Assembly (NCBI GenBank): GCA_044336205.1
Contig: CP172318.1
Coordinates: 496,001-560,000, forward strand
DNA length: 64,000 bases
Origin: Ruoffia sp044336205
Lineage (GTDB): Bacteria; Bacillota; Bacilli; Lactobacillales; Aerococcaceae
Reading direction: 5' to 3'
Part shown: in pieces, positions 36,788-45,447 of the stretch
Numbering within the stretch: position 1 is the first letter of the stretch
Layout: each line of letters begins with the position of its first letter
Program-made: the position numbers and the translations under genes
Notes under the pieces: generated by a model
What the model was told of the DNA's origin: nothing
The model's input: only the letters and a program-made list of their open reading frames with translations
Database searches by the model: none

Positions 36788-38980
36788 ATGACAACCATAG
36801 AGATTGACAAAACAGTCTTAATCAAAGACATTAGTAAAGAATTAAATATAAAACCAACACAAACTGAAGCCGTTCTCAATTTGTTAGATGAAGGAAGTAC
36901 TATACCTTTCATCGCCCGATACCGTAAAGAAATGACCGGCTCATTAGATGAAGTGCAAATTCATGATATCGAACAAAAATTTAACCAAGCTAAGCAGCTA
37001 GTTGAGCGTAAAGGGGAAGTGGTTCGGTTAATTTCCGAGCAAGATAAACTTACACCAGAATTACAAGCTCAAGTGATGGCTGCAGCGACACTACAACAAG
37101 TTGAAGACCTCTACCGTCCATACAAGCAACAACGACGCACAAAAGCTATGATTGCTAAAGAGAATGGACTCGAACCACTAGCTCAATGGCTACAATCTGA
37201 AGAAAATTCAACACAACTTCCACTAGAGAAAGCTGTTGAGTTTATTAACGAAGAAGTTCCTACTGCTGAAGAGGCGCTGCTTGGTGCACACGAGATTTTA
37301 GCGCAAGAAGTTTCAGACGATGCTCAGTTTAGAGAGTTTATCCGTAAGTACACTCGCTATAATGGTAAGTTTGTCTCAACAGTGAAAGATGAATCACTGG
37401 ATGAGAATAAGGTTTATCAACTCTATTATGACTTTGAAGAAGGTATTTCTTCATTAATGTCTCACCGTGTACTTGCGATGAACCGTGCAGAGAAAGAGGG
37501 CGTACTGACTGTTAAAGTTCAAGTAGCCCCTGAGCCAGTTATTAACTATATGGCTAAACGTTTTATTCCAGATGTATTGCCACAAGCTAAGCGAGAATTA
37601 CTACACGCTGCTGTGGAAGATGCTTATAAACGATTCATTGGACCAGCCATTGAACGTGAGATGCGTAATGAAGCAACTGAATTAGCAGACCAACAGGCAA
37701 TTAAAGTTTTTGGAGAAAACTTACGTAATTTATTATTACAGCCACCATTAAAAGGTCGAGTGGTTATGGGATTTGACCCAGCTTACCGAACAGGCTGTAA
37801 GTTAGCTATTATTAACGAGACAGGGCGTGTTCTAGATAAAGGTGTTATCTATCCGCACAAACCAGCTCCGGATAATAAACGTCAAGCAGCTAAAGGTGAA
37901 TTAATAGCCTTTATTAAAGAACATGATGTTGATGTCATTGCGATTGGGAACGGTACAGCAAGTCGAGAATCAGAACAATTTGTCTCTGAAATCATCCAAG
38001 AGAATGATCTAGACACGCAATTTATCGTTATTAATGAAGCTGGTGCCTCAGTCTATAGTGCTAGTGAGATTGCTCGCCAGGAATTCCCTGACTTCCAAGT
38101 TGAAGAGCGTAGTGCCGTATCGATTGCTCGACGCTTGCAAGACCCAATTGCTGAGTTAATTAAGATTGACCCTAAGTCAATGGGAGTAGGCCAATATCAG
38201 CACGATGTGAGCCAAAAAGAATTAACTCAAGAATTAGACTTTGTCGTGAATATTACTGTGAACCAAATCGGGGTAGATATTAATACAGCATCTATCCAAT
38301 TATTAGAGCACGTGTCTGGTTTGACAGCTACTACTGCGAAGAATGTGATTGCCTTACGTGATGAGATTGGACAATTCACAAGTCGTGAACAGATCAAGTC
38401 CGTTAAAAGATTAGGACCAAAAACTTACGAACAAGCTGTAGGTTTCATTCGAATCCTTGGTGGAGATAATCCATTGGATCAGACGAATATTCACCCAGAC
38501 ACATACCCAGTCGCTTTGCAAGTGCTAGAGTCAGTCGATATTGAGGTGGACCAGATTGGTACAGACGAAGCAACCGCTGCGTTGAAACAATTGAAAGCTC
38601 AAGACATCGCAAGTCAATACGACCTTGGTGAAGAGACAATGGAAGACATCCTTCAAGGGCTAATGCATCCAACCGCCGACATTCGAGATGGCCAAGATGC
38701 TCCGGTACTGAGAGCAGATGTACTAACTATGGATGACTTAGAGATGGGAATGCAACTTCAAGGAGTAGTTCGTAACGTTGTCGACTTCGGTGCCTTTGTA
38801 GACATTGGTGTCAAACAAGACGGATTAATCCACATATCTAAACTATCTAAGAAGTTCATCAAACATGCCTCAGACGCTGTCTCAGTCGGTGACATTGTCG
38901 ACGTGGAAGTCATTCAATTAGATAAAGAAAAAGGACGAATCGGATTGAAGCGATTGTTCAATAAAGTAGAAAAAGCTTAA
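36788..38980 (+). CDS. tex: Tex-family transcription accessory protein
   Basis: A 730-aa nucleic-acid-binding protein of full family length. Its parts in order are a helical N-terminus with TIPFIARYRKEMTGSLDE, the YqgF/RNase H-like core (GRVVMGFDPAYRTGCKLA, AIGNGTASRE), a helix-hairpin-helix pair (VNQIGVDINTASIQLLEHVS) and a C-terminal S1 domain (GVVRNVVDFGAFVDIGVKQD) at about 652-725. Tex proteins bind RNA and influence transcription and translation in the cytoplasm. Confidence 0.93.
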   Translation: MTTIEIDKTVLIKDISKELNIKPTQTEAVLNLLDEGSTIPFIARYRKEMTGSLDEVQIHDIEQKFNQAKQLVERKGEVVRLISEQDKLTPELQAQVMAAATLQQVEDLYRPYKQQRRTKAMIAKENGLEPLAQWLQSEENSTQLPLEKAVEFINEEVPTAEEALLGAHEILAQEVSDDAQFREFIRKYTRYNGKFVSTVKDESLDENKVYQLYYDFEEGISSLMSHRVLAMNRAEKEGVLTVKVQVAPEPVINYMAKRFIPDVLPQAKRELLHAAVEDAYKRFIGPAIEREMRNEATELADQQAIKVFGENLRNLLLQPPLKGRVVMGFDPAYRTGCKLAIINETGRVLDKGVIYPHKPAPDNKRQAAKGELIAFIKEHDVDVIAIGNGTASRESEQFVSEIIQENDLDTQFIVINEAGASVYSASEIARQEFPDFQVEERSAVSIARRLQDPIAELIKIDPKSMGVGQYQHDVSQKELTQELDFVVNITVNQIGVDINTASIQLLEHVSGLTATTAKNVIALRDEIGQFTSREQIKSVKRLGPKTYEQAVGFIRILGGDNPLDQTNIHPDTYPVALQVLESVDIEVDQIGTDEATAALKQLKAQDIASQYDLGEETMEDILQGLMHPTADIRDGQDAPVLRADVLTMDDLEMGMQLQGVVRNVVDFGAFVDIGVKQDGLIHISKLSKKFIKHASDAVSVGDIVDVEVIQLDKEKGRIGLKRLFNKVEKA

Positions 38981-39010
38981 GTTAGTGTACCTAAACAGCT
39001 AGCTTTTTCG
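38966..39010 (+). terminator. Weak terminator after tex
   Basis: AAAAAGCT and AGCTTTTT form the arms, overlapping the end of tex. The loop is long, so it is a weak candidate. Confidence 0.4.
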
Positions 39011-39083
39011 CAAAATTATTTTGAGTTTTATATTAAATTATGTTATGATGTTATTTGTTCCATCGAACAAGTATCATCATGAT

Positions 39084-39166
39084 GCGATCGTGGCGGAATG
39101 GCAGACGCGCTAGCTTGAGGGGCTAGTGGGAGTACTCCCGTGGAAGTTCGAGTCTTCTCGGTCGCA
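39084..39166 (+). tRNA. tRNA-Leu (anticodon GAG)
   Basis: A class II tRNA cloverleaf. The acceptor GCGATCG (39084-39090) pairs with CGGTCGC (39159-39165), with discriminator A. The anticodon stem CTAGC/GCTAG encloses TTGAGGG, giving GAG. The long variable arm GGGAGTACTCCC confirms leucine type. TTCGAGT forms the T loop. CCA is not encoded. A phage-type island with an integrase begins just downstream. Confidence 0.92.
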
Positions 39167-39179
39167 TAGCTACAAACGT

Positions 39180-39237
39180 TGACACATCAACATTCAGAGT
39201 GGGTTCGAGCCACTTGGGTGTTGGTGTGTTTTTTTGT
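39180..39237 (+). terminator. Intrinsic terminator after tRNA-Leu
   Basis: ACACATCAACA and TGTTGGTGTGT are the outer arms and AGTGG/CCACT the inner arm, followed by a run of T. Confidence 0.75.
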
Positions 39238-39262
39238 GTTAAAGGGATATAAAAGGATATAA

Positions 39263-39419
39263 ACGGAAACAGTTACGGAAAGTTTACGGAAACTTTTTGT
39301 TTTTGACCTGTAATTTGGGCTAGTAGTATAAACTGCATAGCACCAAGGATAGTAGCTGGATCATTGATGCGGTTTACGGAAACTTTTTTGAGAATCTACG
39401 GAAACTTTTTTGTTTCCGT
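39263..39419. repeat. Repeated ACGGAAAC sites beside the integrase, candidate arm-type binding sites
   Basis: ACGGAAAC or ACGGAAAG occurs directly at 39263, 39275, 39286, 39376 and 39398 and inverted at 39412-39419. Three copies are preceded by TTT or CT and followed by TTTTT. Clusters of short direct repeats between attachment site and int are typical integrase arm sites. The last direct and inverted copies also form a hairpin at the int 3' end. Confidence 0.6.
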
Positions 39420-39420
39420 A

Positions 39421-40587
39421 TTAATCTCTATAAGCCTGTGTAAGTCTTATGATATTTGTTGCAGCTTGATCAGTCCCCTTAGTATAATGACTCGTCATGT
39501 CTTCGTCTGAATGACCAAGATAATTTCTAAGTTGCAATGAATCGGCACCAAAAGCAGATGCATACGTAGCAAACATATGACGGAGCATATGAGGTGTTAA
39601 TCTCAATTCGCTATCAATCATTTTGGATATCGTATTCATGTTATCATTAAGTAATGAAATATAGTAAGGTTTACCAGTCTCAGGTGTTAAAAAGATAAAG
39701 TCCTCCTCGTGTAAGATTTGACTATGTATCATCTTAATAGACTTGGCATACTCGATTTGCTGCTTAAGCATTTCTGTTGCTCTTTCATCTACTATAATAA
39801 AACGGTAGGAATCTTTAGTCTTTACTTTATGGCCTTCAGGGTATTCCTTAGTTCTTGCACACTTAATTTCAATACGAGTGATACCACCATCTAGGAAGGT
39901 TATTGCATCTTTCTGAATACCATAGACTTCACTTCGACGTAAACCAAATGTGACTAAATACAGACATCTAAATATGTCTTCTCGCAGATTTTCTTCTGCA
40001 ACTTTCATAAATTTATTAAAGACTTCTAGCTCGACAATCTTTTCTTTCGGTCTATAATCATCATTAGGGTTAGCGTAGGTAACTCTTTTGTATTTATTAC
40101 GAGCTAATACCTCGTCATCTACAGCATCATCAATCACTTGCATAAAAAGCTTAAAGAAACCTTTCATCGTGGCTTCGGAATAATTATTTTCTTTATACAA
40201 AATATTAATCCTGTCCTGGACATCATTTTTTGTAATATCTTTCAGTCTGGTATGCTCAAAGACCTTTAGCCATGGTTTGATGCGATGACTATTGGTACTG
40301 AGTGTACCTAAACTCCATATTCCATTATTAATTTTTCTTGTAGAATATGCTTTCCACTGTTCGCCGAAGGTTCTACCTCGTCCTGTTACTAGTCCTATTT
40401 GATCAGCATCTATTTTAGACTCGATGCTACTCTTATAGGCTCTTGCTTCAGCTAAGGTCTTAAAACCTGACTTCGATACTTCTTCTTGCTTGCCATTTTC
40501 TAAATAGAAAACTCTAGCTCTGTAACGCTCGCCACTCTTTGTAGAGTAAGAATAAATACCTAAATACTTCGTTGATTTATACTTCAT
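39421..40587 (-). CDS. int: Tyrosine recombinase / phage integrase
   Basis: A 388-aa integrase. The N-terminal AP2-like arm-binding domain (YSTKSGERYRARVFYLENGK) is followed by a SAM-like core-binding domain from about 65 to 165. The catalytic domain has Arg in FGLRRSEVYG, His333 and Arg336 in TPHMLRHMF, His359 in LGHSD and Tyr368 in SHYTKG, so all active residues are present. It lies immediately downstream of tRNA-Leu, a normal target type. The enzyme appears intact although the element is reduced. Confidence 0.92.
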   Translation of the reverse strand: MKYKSTKYLGIYSYSTKSGERYRARVFYLENGKQEEVSKSGFKTLAEARAYKSSIESKIDADQIGLVTGRGRTFGEQWKAYSTRKINNGIWSLGTLSTNSHRIKPWLKVFEHTRLKDITKNDVQDRINILYKENNYSEATMKGFFKLFMQVIDDAVDDEVLARNKYKRVTYANPNDDYRPKEKIVELEVFNKFMKVAEENLREDIFRCLYLVTFGLRRSEVYGIQKDAITFLDGGITRIEIKCARTKEYPEGHKVKTKDSYRFIIVDERATEMLKQQIEYAKSIKMIHSQILHEEDFIFLTPETGKPYYISLLNDNMNTISKMIDSELRLTPHMLRHMFATYASAFGADSLQLRNYLGHSDEDMTSHYTKGTDQAATNIIRLTQAYRD

Positions 40588-40658
40588 TTTAATTTTCCTT
40601 TCTTGCTAGGCGGCTAATTAGGAATGATTAAAGGTAGTAAAACCTCCGTATATTTGGT

Positions 40659-40748
40659 ATATTATAAATACAAACAGCTCAACACAATTGAGTCGTTTGG
40701 TCAGATATCTCACACTCAAACTTTGGTCGGGGAGAGTGTGGGTTTTTT
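40659..40748 (+). ncRNA. Candidate small RNA antisense to the island genes
   Basis: Between int and the DUF1828 gene, the plus strand has an AT-rich TATATTATAA promoter-like box at 40659-40668, a CTCAA/TTGAG hairpin at 40678-40692, then a terminator hairpin, CACACTC (40711-40717) with GAGTGTG (40734-40740), and a T7 run. The terminator points opposite to every neighbouring gene, so it must end some plus-strand transcript. No protein start is seen. An antitoxin-like or regulatory RNA is possible. Confidence 0.4.
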
Positions 40749-41536
40749 TATGCACCTAATTCATTTTCTAGTACGTCTTTATCATTAAAATCAACAACTT
40801 TTATATCATAGTTTTCAAATGCGATTAATTGGTTATCTTTCAAATTATTAAAACCGTCATGACTTAATATGATATAAAGTTCTTCATCATTGTTATAAAT
40901 TTCTTTTCTATATTCAATTGTATCTAACCAACTTGCTAGAATATTATCCATTTGTTGTTTAGAGATTGACATAAATACACGACTGAGTTTAGATTTTCCA
41001 CTATTTAAAAACACATAATCGAATCTATGATTAATTTTCGATTTACCTGTGATATTGAATCCAGGGAATACATGATAGTTACTATTAGCCATAAAGTAAT
41101 CTTTTACATCTTCAAAAAACTGTTGGTGTGTGTTGCCTTTGTGTAGGTAAGATAAATCATAAATGTTTACTAAAAGTTGAGTCATATCATGAATTGATTG
41201 ACCAAGTTCTGCTTTGCTAATTTTCTTTACGATTTCGTTTTTATCGTTTAATTCAAAGCCATTGTAACTTAGTTGGGACTGTAATAATTCATTACGCTTA
41301 TTCTTTTTGGATAAATCAATACCGTTTTCTCTCATGCTCCACAATGTATAACCTTTATCTGTAATAGTGTAAAACTGACCATCATTAAATATATCAAAAG
41401 AAATATTTTCTCCAGTTGAGTCAACAAATGGTGTATTTACTTCATGATAACCACTGTGAGTGGTGCTAAATTTCGTGTTTTTCTTTATGTAATCAAAGTA
41501 TTCTTTGGCAATTACTTCCGCTGTCATTAATATCAC
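40748..41536 (-). CDS. DUF1828/DUF1829 domain protein
   Basis: A 262-aa cytoplasmic protein. The N-terminal part (FDIFNDGQFYTITDKGYTLW) matches DUF1828, and the C-terminal part (HRFDYVFLNSGKSKLSRVF onward) matches the DUF1829 companion. Such proteins are common in lactobacillar prophages and islands. The C-terminal core, with a charged beta-sheet pattern, recalls restriction-endonuclease-like folds, but no catalytic motif can be asserted. It is encoded 9 bases after the preceding minus-strand gene, so the two probably act together. Confidence 0.65.
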   Translation of the reverse strand: MILMTAEVIAKEYFDYIKKNTKFSTTHSGYHEVNTPFVDSTGENISFDIFNDGQFYTITDKGYTLWSMRENGIDLSKKNKRNELLQSQLSYNGFELNDKNEIVKKISKAELGQSIHDMTQLLVNIYDLSYLHKGNTHQQFFEDVKDYFMANSNYHVFPGFNITGKSKINHRFDYVFLNSGKSKLSRVFMSISKQQMDNILASWLDTIEYRKEIYNNDEELYIILSHDGFNNLKDNQLIAFENYDIKVVDFNDKDVLENELGA

Positions 41537-41545
41537 CTCCGTTAA

Positions 41546-42028
41546 TTATAAGTATACATCGTCCAAAGTAATCTGAGTATTAATTTTAACTTTATCTGTT
41601 GAATTTGTATTTGTATAAGATAATAGTTCATGGAGCAGAACAATAAAGTCATCTACAGACTGTATTGATTTATAAGGAAGCGGATATGCTCTCATATGTG
41701 TAGTTCCATCTGCTTTTGCGTAATATTCTTCTTCAGAGAATATATTAATTCTATTACCTTCTACTTTCTCACCATCAGCATTTTTATGGAAACCTTTGTT
41801 AATATTTATACGGATCAAGCTATAGTTGTATTTTGTTTCTCTAAAATTAAAAGATTTTTTGTTTATATCGTAATAATAACTGAGAACAAATGGATAATTT
41901 CCTGAACCTTTAATATTAATTTCACCTTTATCACCATAATTCAATGTTCCTTCTACGTCTTCAATAATATGTTTTAACATAAATGTTAGTCTTTCGGCTT
42001 CATTATCGTTAATTCTTATCTCTTTCAC
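41546..42028 (-). CDS. Island protein of unknown function, partner of DUF1828 gene
   Basis: A 160-aa soluble protein that I do not recognise with certainty; it may be DUF6978-like. It has no signal or membrane segment. The pattern GDKGEINIKGSGNYPFVLSY followed by LIRININKGFHKNADGE suggests a beta-rich fold. It directly precedes the DUF1828/1829 gene in the transcription direction, so a two-gene module, perhaps immunity or toxin-antitoxin-like, is possible. Confidence 0.5.
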   Translation of the reverse strand: MKEIRINDNEAERLTFMLKHIIEDVEGTLNYGDKGEINIKGSGNYPFVLSYYYDINKKSFNFRETKYNYSLIRININKGFHKNADGEKVEGNRINIFSEEEYYAKADGTTHMRAYPLPYKSIQSVDDFIVLLHELLSYTNTNSTDKVKINTQITLDDVYL

Positions 42029-42155
42029 TTCATCCTTCTTTCTTTTCTATCGAATAGCTCTTATTTATTACCAAAATAAATTAAAGCAGCAACTATAAAT
42101 AATAAATAATAAGTCCAATAAAAATTATTACCAAGTCATACTGCCTAGTTTAATA

Positions 42156-43631
42156 CTATTCAAAGCTTACGGTAGAATCTTCTGGTCCATACCTATTTTG
42201 ATAGATTGGGTTTTCGTAAATTACACCATTTTCGTCTTCATAAAATAAATAATAATACTCCTCTGGTTTTGACTCTTCTTGATTGTAATTCTCATTAGCA
42301 TAATCATAATAAGCATATCCGTATGTTTCAGCGTTATAAGTTAATTCCTTAGCTGATTCAATGAATTGATTTGGGTCACCAAAACCATTGAATTGTTGAA
42401 ATCCATATTGAAGTGCCATTGAATTCCAGTAGTCTATTTCAGATTGGCTTGGTTGACTATTAGAGGAACTATTTGATGATGATGCGACATTATTTGAACT
42501 ATTTGAATTTTGGTTGTTACTGCTAGTTTGACGATTATTTGTAGTATTATCAGCAAAAGTAACATCGGATGAACTAATTAATTTAAACTTAGATTTACTA
42601 GGTTTTAAAATATCGACTGCAACAAGTATCTTATCTTCTATTATCTCAAGGCTATCATTGCTTTCAAGAGCGTGTGATTCAGCTTGAGATGTTGAATTTG
42701 AATCGTTCAAGTTAGTAATATCAAACACTTTTTCCCATAGTTTGTCATTTAACATATTAGTGGCAGTTAGTAAGACGGGTGTCACTTCATCATCTAAGAT
42801 ATAAGCTTGACCGTATGTCATGGTTCCACCAGGTTTAACTTCAGCATATTCTTCCAATCCATATTGGTTAGGTGAACTAAGACTTAGTTTTTTTATAATA
42901 TTAGGATCATTATCTTGAATTGCCGAGAATAAGTATAACCATTCGGTATCAACACCAACTGGTTCATCTGATTTATTAGTAAATTCATATTCAAAAACAA
43001 TTTGAGTGTCATTAGTATATTTATATTCTTCAATCCATACCTGTTTAATATCAAAGATAGCTGTATCGGTTTCAATAATATTACTTGGTGTAGCTTGTTC
43101 ATCATTAGTAACGACTTCACTACCGTTAGCATTATCTGATTGAATATTTTGAAGAATATTCAGTCCACTAAAATTAAAGAATATATCAGCAATTCCAACA
43201 ATCACAATGGCTGCTAATACCATATAGAGGGTAGAGTTGTTCTTTGATGAATGATGCGACGTATGATTCTCAACAACGGTTCTAACTTTAGTAGGCCCTT
43301 TGCTTTTTTGTTGAGTGAAAAAAATAATAATCGCAAATATTAAGCAAAGAGTAGACCAAATATATAAATCAGAGTAGGAACCAGCTGTAATATAGCCAAT
43401 CACTGCAGCAATGACATAAAGGACAACTGGGGCGACTGAAACAGAATGTCGTTGGACTAATGTAACAATACCAGTCACCAACATAATAATTGCCACTAAT
43501 ACACCACCTGTTCCACTAACTTCATTATTTTCAAATAGGGCGTTACCTAAACCAGCTACTAATGATTGGAATGTGATAAAAATTGAGAGAACAATGCTGA
43601 ATATACCGATTAATAGTTTAGATGTACTCAC
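42156..43631 (-). CDS. Membrane protein with C-terminal extracellular DUF5067-like domain
   Basis: A 491-aa protein. Four or so N-terminal hydrophobic segments (up to about 105) and one near 132-155 are followed by a beta-rich extracellular domain with VFEYEFTNKSDEPVGVDTEW and VKPGGTMTYGQAYIL, characteristic of DUF5067, and a Ser/Asn-rich tail ending in Tyr/Glu-rich sequence. DUF5067 proteins occur in prophages and on cell surfaces of Lactobacillales. A role in superinfection exclusion is only a guess. Confidence 0.6.
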   Translation of the reverse strand: MSTSKLLIGIFSIVLSIFITFQSLVAGLGNALFENNEVSGTGGVLVAIIMLVTGIVTLVQRHSVSVAPVVLYVIAAVIGYITAGSYSDLYIWSTLCLIFAIIIFFTQQKSKGPTKVRTVVENHTSHHSSKNNSTLYMVLAAIVIVGIADIFFNFSGLNILQNIQSDNANGSEVVTNDEQATPSNIIETDTAIFDIKQVWIEEYKYTNDTQIVFEYEFTNKSDEPVGVDTEWLYLFSAIQDNDPNIIKKLSLSSPNQYGLEEYAEVKPGGTMTYGQAYILDDEVTPVLLTATNMLNDKLWEKVFDITNLNDSNSTSQAESHALESNDSLEIIEDKILVAVDILKPSKSKFKLISSSDVTFADNTTNNRQTSSNNQNSNSSNNVASSSNSSSNSQPSQSEIDYWNSMALQYGFQQFNGFGDPNQFIESAKELTYNAETYGYAYYDYANENYNQEESKPEEYYYLFYEDENGVIYENPIYQNRYGPEDSTVSFE

Positions 43632-43646
43632 AAATCATACCTCCTA

Positions 43647-44153
43647 TTAATCTAATTCAATAACCACAGGGTAATCGACAGTAAACTCATAATCATCCCA
43701 ACTGAAAATATGAAGATCCATTACAAAATTTCCAGTTAGTTCAGGTATTTCATTATCTCCTGAGTAGTCTCGAACTTTTAAAACAGTTTTTGCTTTTTTT
43801 CCTGGAGCTACTTCTTGTGACATTGTAAGTAATGAGACATCAACCATCATGTCATCGATAGAAACTGTCCTAGCTTGAACTTCGACATTAAGGTCGGTTT
43901 TATTTTCAACTTCGAAAATGAATTCATAAGATTCATTATTTTCTTTTTCTTTGATTTCTATAAATTTAACAATAAACTGTTCATCATCAGCAATGACTAA
44001 TTCATCATTCGTTTCACCTTTTAATTCTTTTAACTCAGCTTGTAGTTCTTTAATTTGTGCTTCTATTTCAGCTATTCGTTCTTCATTCTGTGCAAATACA
44101 GGCACCGAATTTAAAACAGCTAGGGTTGATAATGCAATTAAAATTTTCTTCAT
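43647..44153 (-). CDS. Secreted coiled-coil protein with beta domain
   Basis: A 168-aa exported protein. The signal peptide is 1-21 (LNSVPVFAQ). A short coiled coil follows (ERIAEIEAQIKELQAELKEL), and then a beta-sandwich-like part with YEFIFEVENKTDLNVEVQAR, similar in style to the DUF5067 domain of its neighbour (FEYEFTNKSDEPVGV). The two adjacent genes may encode interacting surface proteins, and they lie 15 bases apart. The function is unknown. Confidence 0.6.
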   Translation of the reverse strand: MKKILIALSTLAVLNSVPVFAQNEERIAEIEAQIKELQAELKELKGETNDELVIADDEQFIVKFIEIKEKENNESYEFIFEVENKTDLNVEVQARTVSIDDMMVDVSLLTMSQEVAPGKKAKTVLKVRDYSGDNEIPELTGNFVMDLHIFSWDDYEFTVDYPVVIELD

Positions 44154-44195
44154 TTTTATTCACTCCTGTAAAAAAATAATATATAGATAAACTTA

Positions 44196-44504
44196 CTAAA
44201 TAAGAGATAAAAGAATAATAACCAATATAAATATTAGGCATCCACATCCAGAACCACATCCACTAGCTGTTTCATTACCAGTTGATTTTTTACGTCTTTT
44301 TGATGTAGAATCTAGTTTTCGTGCTGATATAGATGTTTTGTTATACACTTTGTTATAAGCAGCTTTTCTTGGGTTATTGACCCAACCCATTCCTTTTTTA
44401 CCATATAATGGATTAATACTTCGTTTTAAAGTTCTTTTAGCTTTCCCTGTTGTCCTAGCTTTAAAGCTTTTCTTAAAACTAAGCTTTCTAACACCAAACT
44501 TCAT
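44196..44504 (-). CDS. Small basic membrane protein, phage-island type
   Basis: A 102-aa protein with a strongly basic N-terminal two thirds (FKARTTGKAKRTLKRS, then YGKKGMGWVNNPRKAAYNK) and a C-terminal GCGSGCGCLIFILVIILLSLI membrane segment. The KARTTGKAKR/YGKKGMGW arrangement recurs at the start of small prophage proteins in Lactobacillales. Topology suggests a tail-anchored protein with a nucleic-acid-like or ribosome-like basic head. The function is unknown. Confidence 0.55.
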   Translation of the reverse strand: MKFGVRKLSFKKSFKARTTGKAKRTLKRSINPLYGKKGMGWVNNPRKAAYNKVYNKTSISARKLDSTSKRRKKSTGNETASGCGSGCGCLIFILVIILLSLI

Positions 44505-44513
44505 ATTACCCTC

Positions 44514-45248
44514 CTAAATTAGAACCTTACCTAATACAGTAACTTGACTTGGATCAAGAAACATATCTTCATATTTGTCATTCTCTGATTTAAGAATAAT
44601 GGTCTTAGATTCATCATTATAATAAAACCGCTTACAGGTAACTCCTTCATTTTCAATTCTTACAATAGCGACTTCACCATTCTCAACAAAGGTTTGGTGT
44701 CTTATATACACATCACTACCTTTTTGAATAAGAGGCTCCATACTATCTCCTACAATCTCTACAAGTTCATCCGCTGCATGAGGAACCATCGACTCAGAGA
44801 TTACCTCCGCATCATAATCATCAGCCTCAATAGCATATCCAGCTGCCGATTTACGACCATTAATGATGGATTTTGGAAATGATTCATTAACTAAGTCGGG
44901 TAAATCCAAGATATTGTTTTGTTCTTGTAATTGATTTTTAGCAAATTTAATGACTCTATCTTGTCTTGATGACTCTAACCTATTATAGATTGTAAGAATA
45001 TTATCAATTTCAGGTAGTTCAATGTCATCTTTCACGTTACTTAGTAGCTCTTCTAATTTCATACCAAATGCAGCCGAAATCTGTTGAATAGTTTCTAACT
45101 TAGGAGCAAGCTTTTTGTTTGTCCCAGGATTAGTACCTTTTTCCAACATAGAAATATATCCCTTGCTTAGACCTGATTTGTCTGCTAAGTCCTGCATAGT
45201 CATTTTATTACTTAGACGGATTGATTTTATTCTTTCACCTAATTTCAT
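44514..45248 (-). CDS. CI-like phage repressor with S24 peptidase domain
   Basis: A 244-aa repressor. The N-terminal XRE HTH (MTMQDLADKSGLSKGYISMLEKG) binds DNA, and the C-terminal S24/LexA-like domain has the cleavage bond Ala-Gly in SAAGYAIE, the catalytic Ser in VGDSMEPLI and the Lys in GVTCKRFYY. RecA-stimulated self-cleavage would derepress the element, though little remains to induce. Three operator-like repeats lie just upstream at 45279-45363. Confidence 0.88.
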   Translation of the reverse strand: MKLGERIKSIRLSNKMTMQDLADKSGLSKGYISMLEKGTNPGTNKKLAPKLETIQQISAAFGMKLEELLSNVKDDIELPEIDNILTIYNRLESSRQDRVIKFAKNQLQEQNNILDLPDLVNESFPKSIINGRKSAAGYAIEADDYDAEVISESMVPHAADELVEIVGDSMEPLIQKGSDVYIRHQTFVENGEVAIVRIENEGVTCKRFYYNDESKTIILKSENDKYEDMFLDPSQVTVLGKVLI

Positions 45249-45278
45249 TTATTAGCCTCCTTTTGAAATCGTTGTATA

Positions 45279-45363
45279 ATACATTAAACAAACTAGCAAT
45301 ACAAAATTGTTTTATGTATTAAACATTTTTTGAAAATGTATTCCAATTAAATGTTTAATGCAT
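45279..45363. promoter_or_regulatory. Three operator-like sites for the CI-type repressor
   Basis: The 12-base core ATRYATTAAACA occurs at 45279-45290 and 45314-45325, and inverted at 45352-45363. The arrangement, between the repressor start and the missing right half of the island, matches a CI/Cro control region. Confidence 0.65.
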
Positions 45364-45447
45364 TAAGCTTATTTTAAATAAAGGTTCTAAAATAAATGAC
45401 GTTGATGACGAAATTTGGATTGTAGACGAAAGGTGGTTGATTTTTGT

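Larger units (their letters stand above)
39167..45447. mobile_element. Degenerate phage-type integrative island next to tRNA-Leu
   Basis: An island of about 6 kb on the minus strand: tyrosine integrase next to the tRNA, six cargo or unknown genes and a CI-like repressor with operators at the far end. No replication, packaging or structural genes are present, and no copy of the tRNA 3' end was spotted at the right side. The right edge falls in a broken TipA-type gene, so the far attachment site may have been lost by deletion. Base composition is visibly AT-richer than the flanks. Confidence 0.65.
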
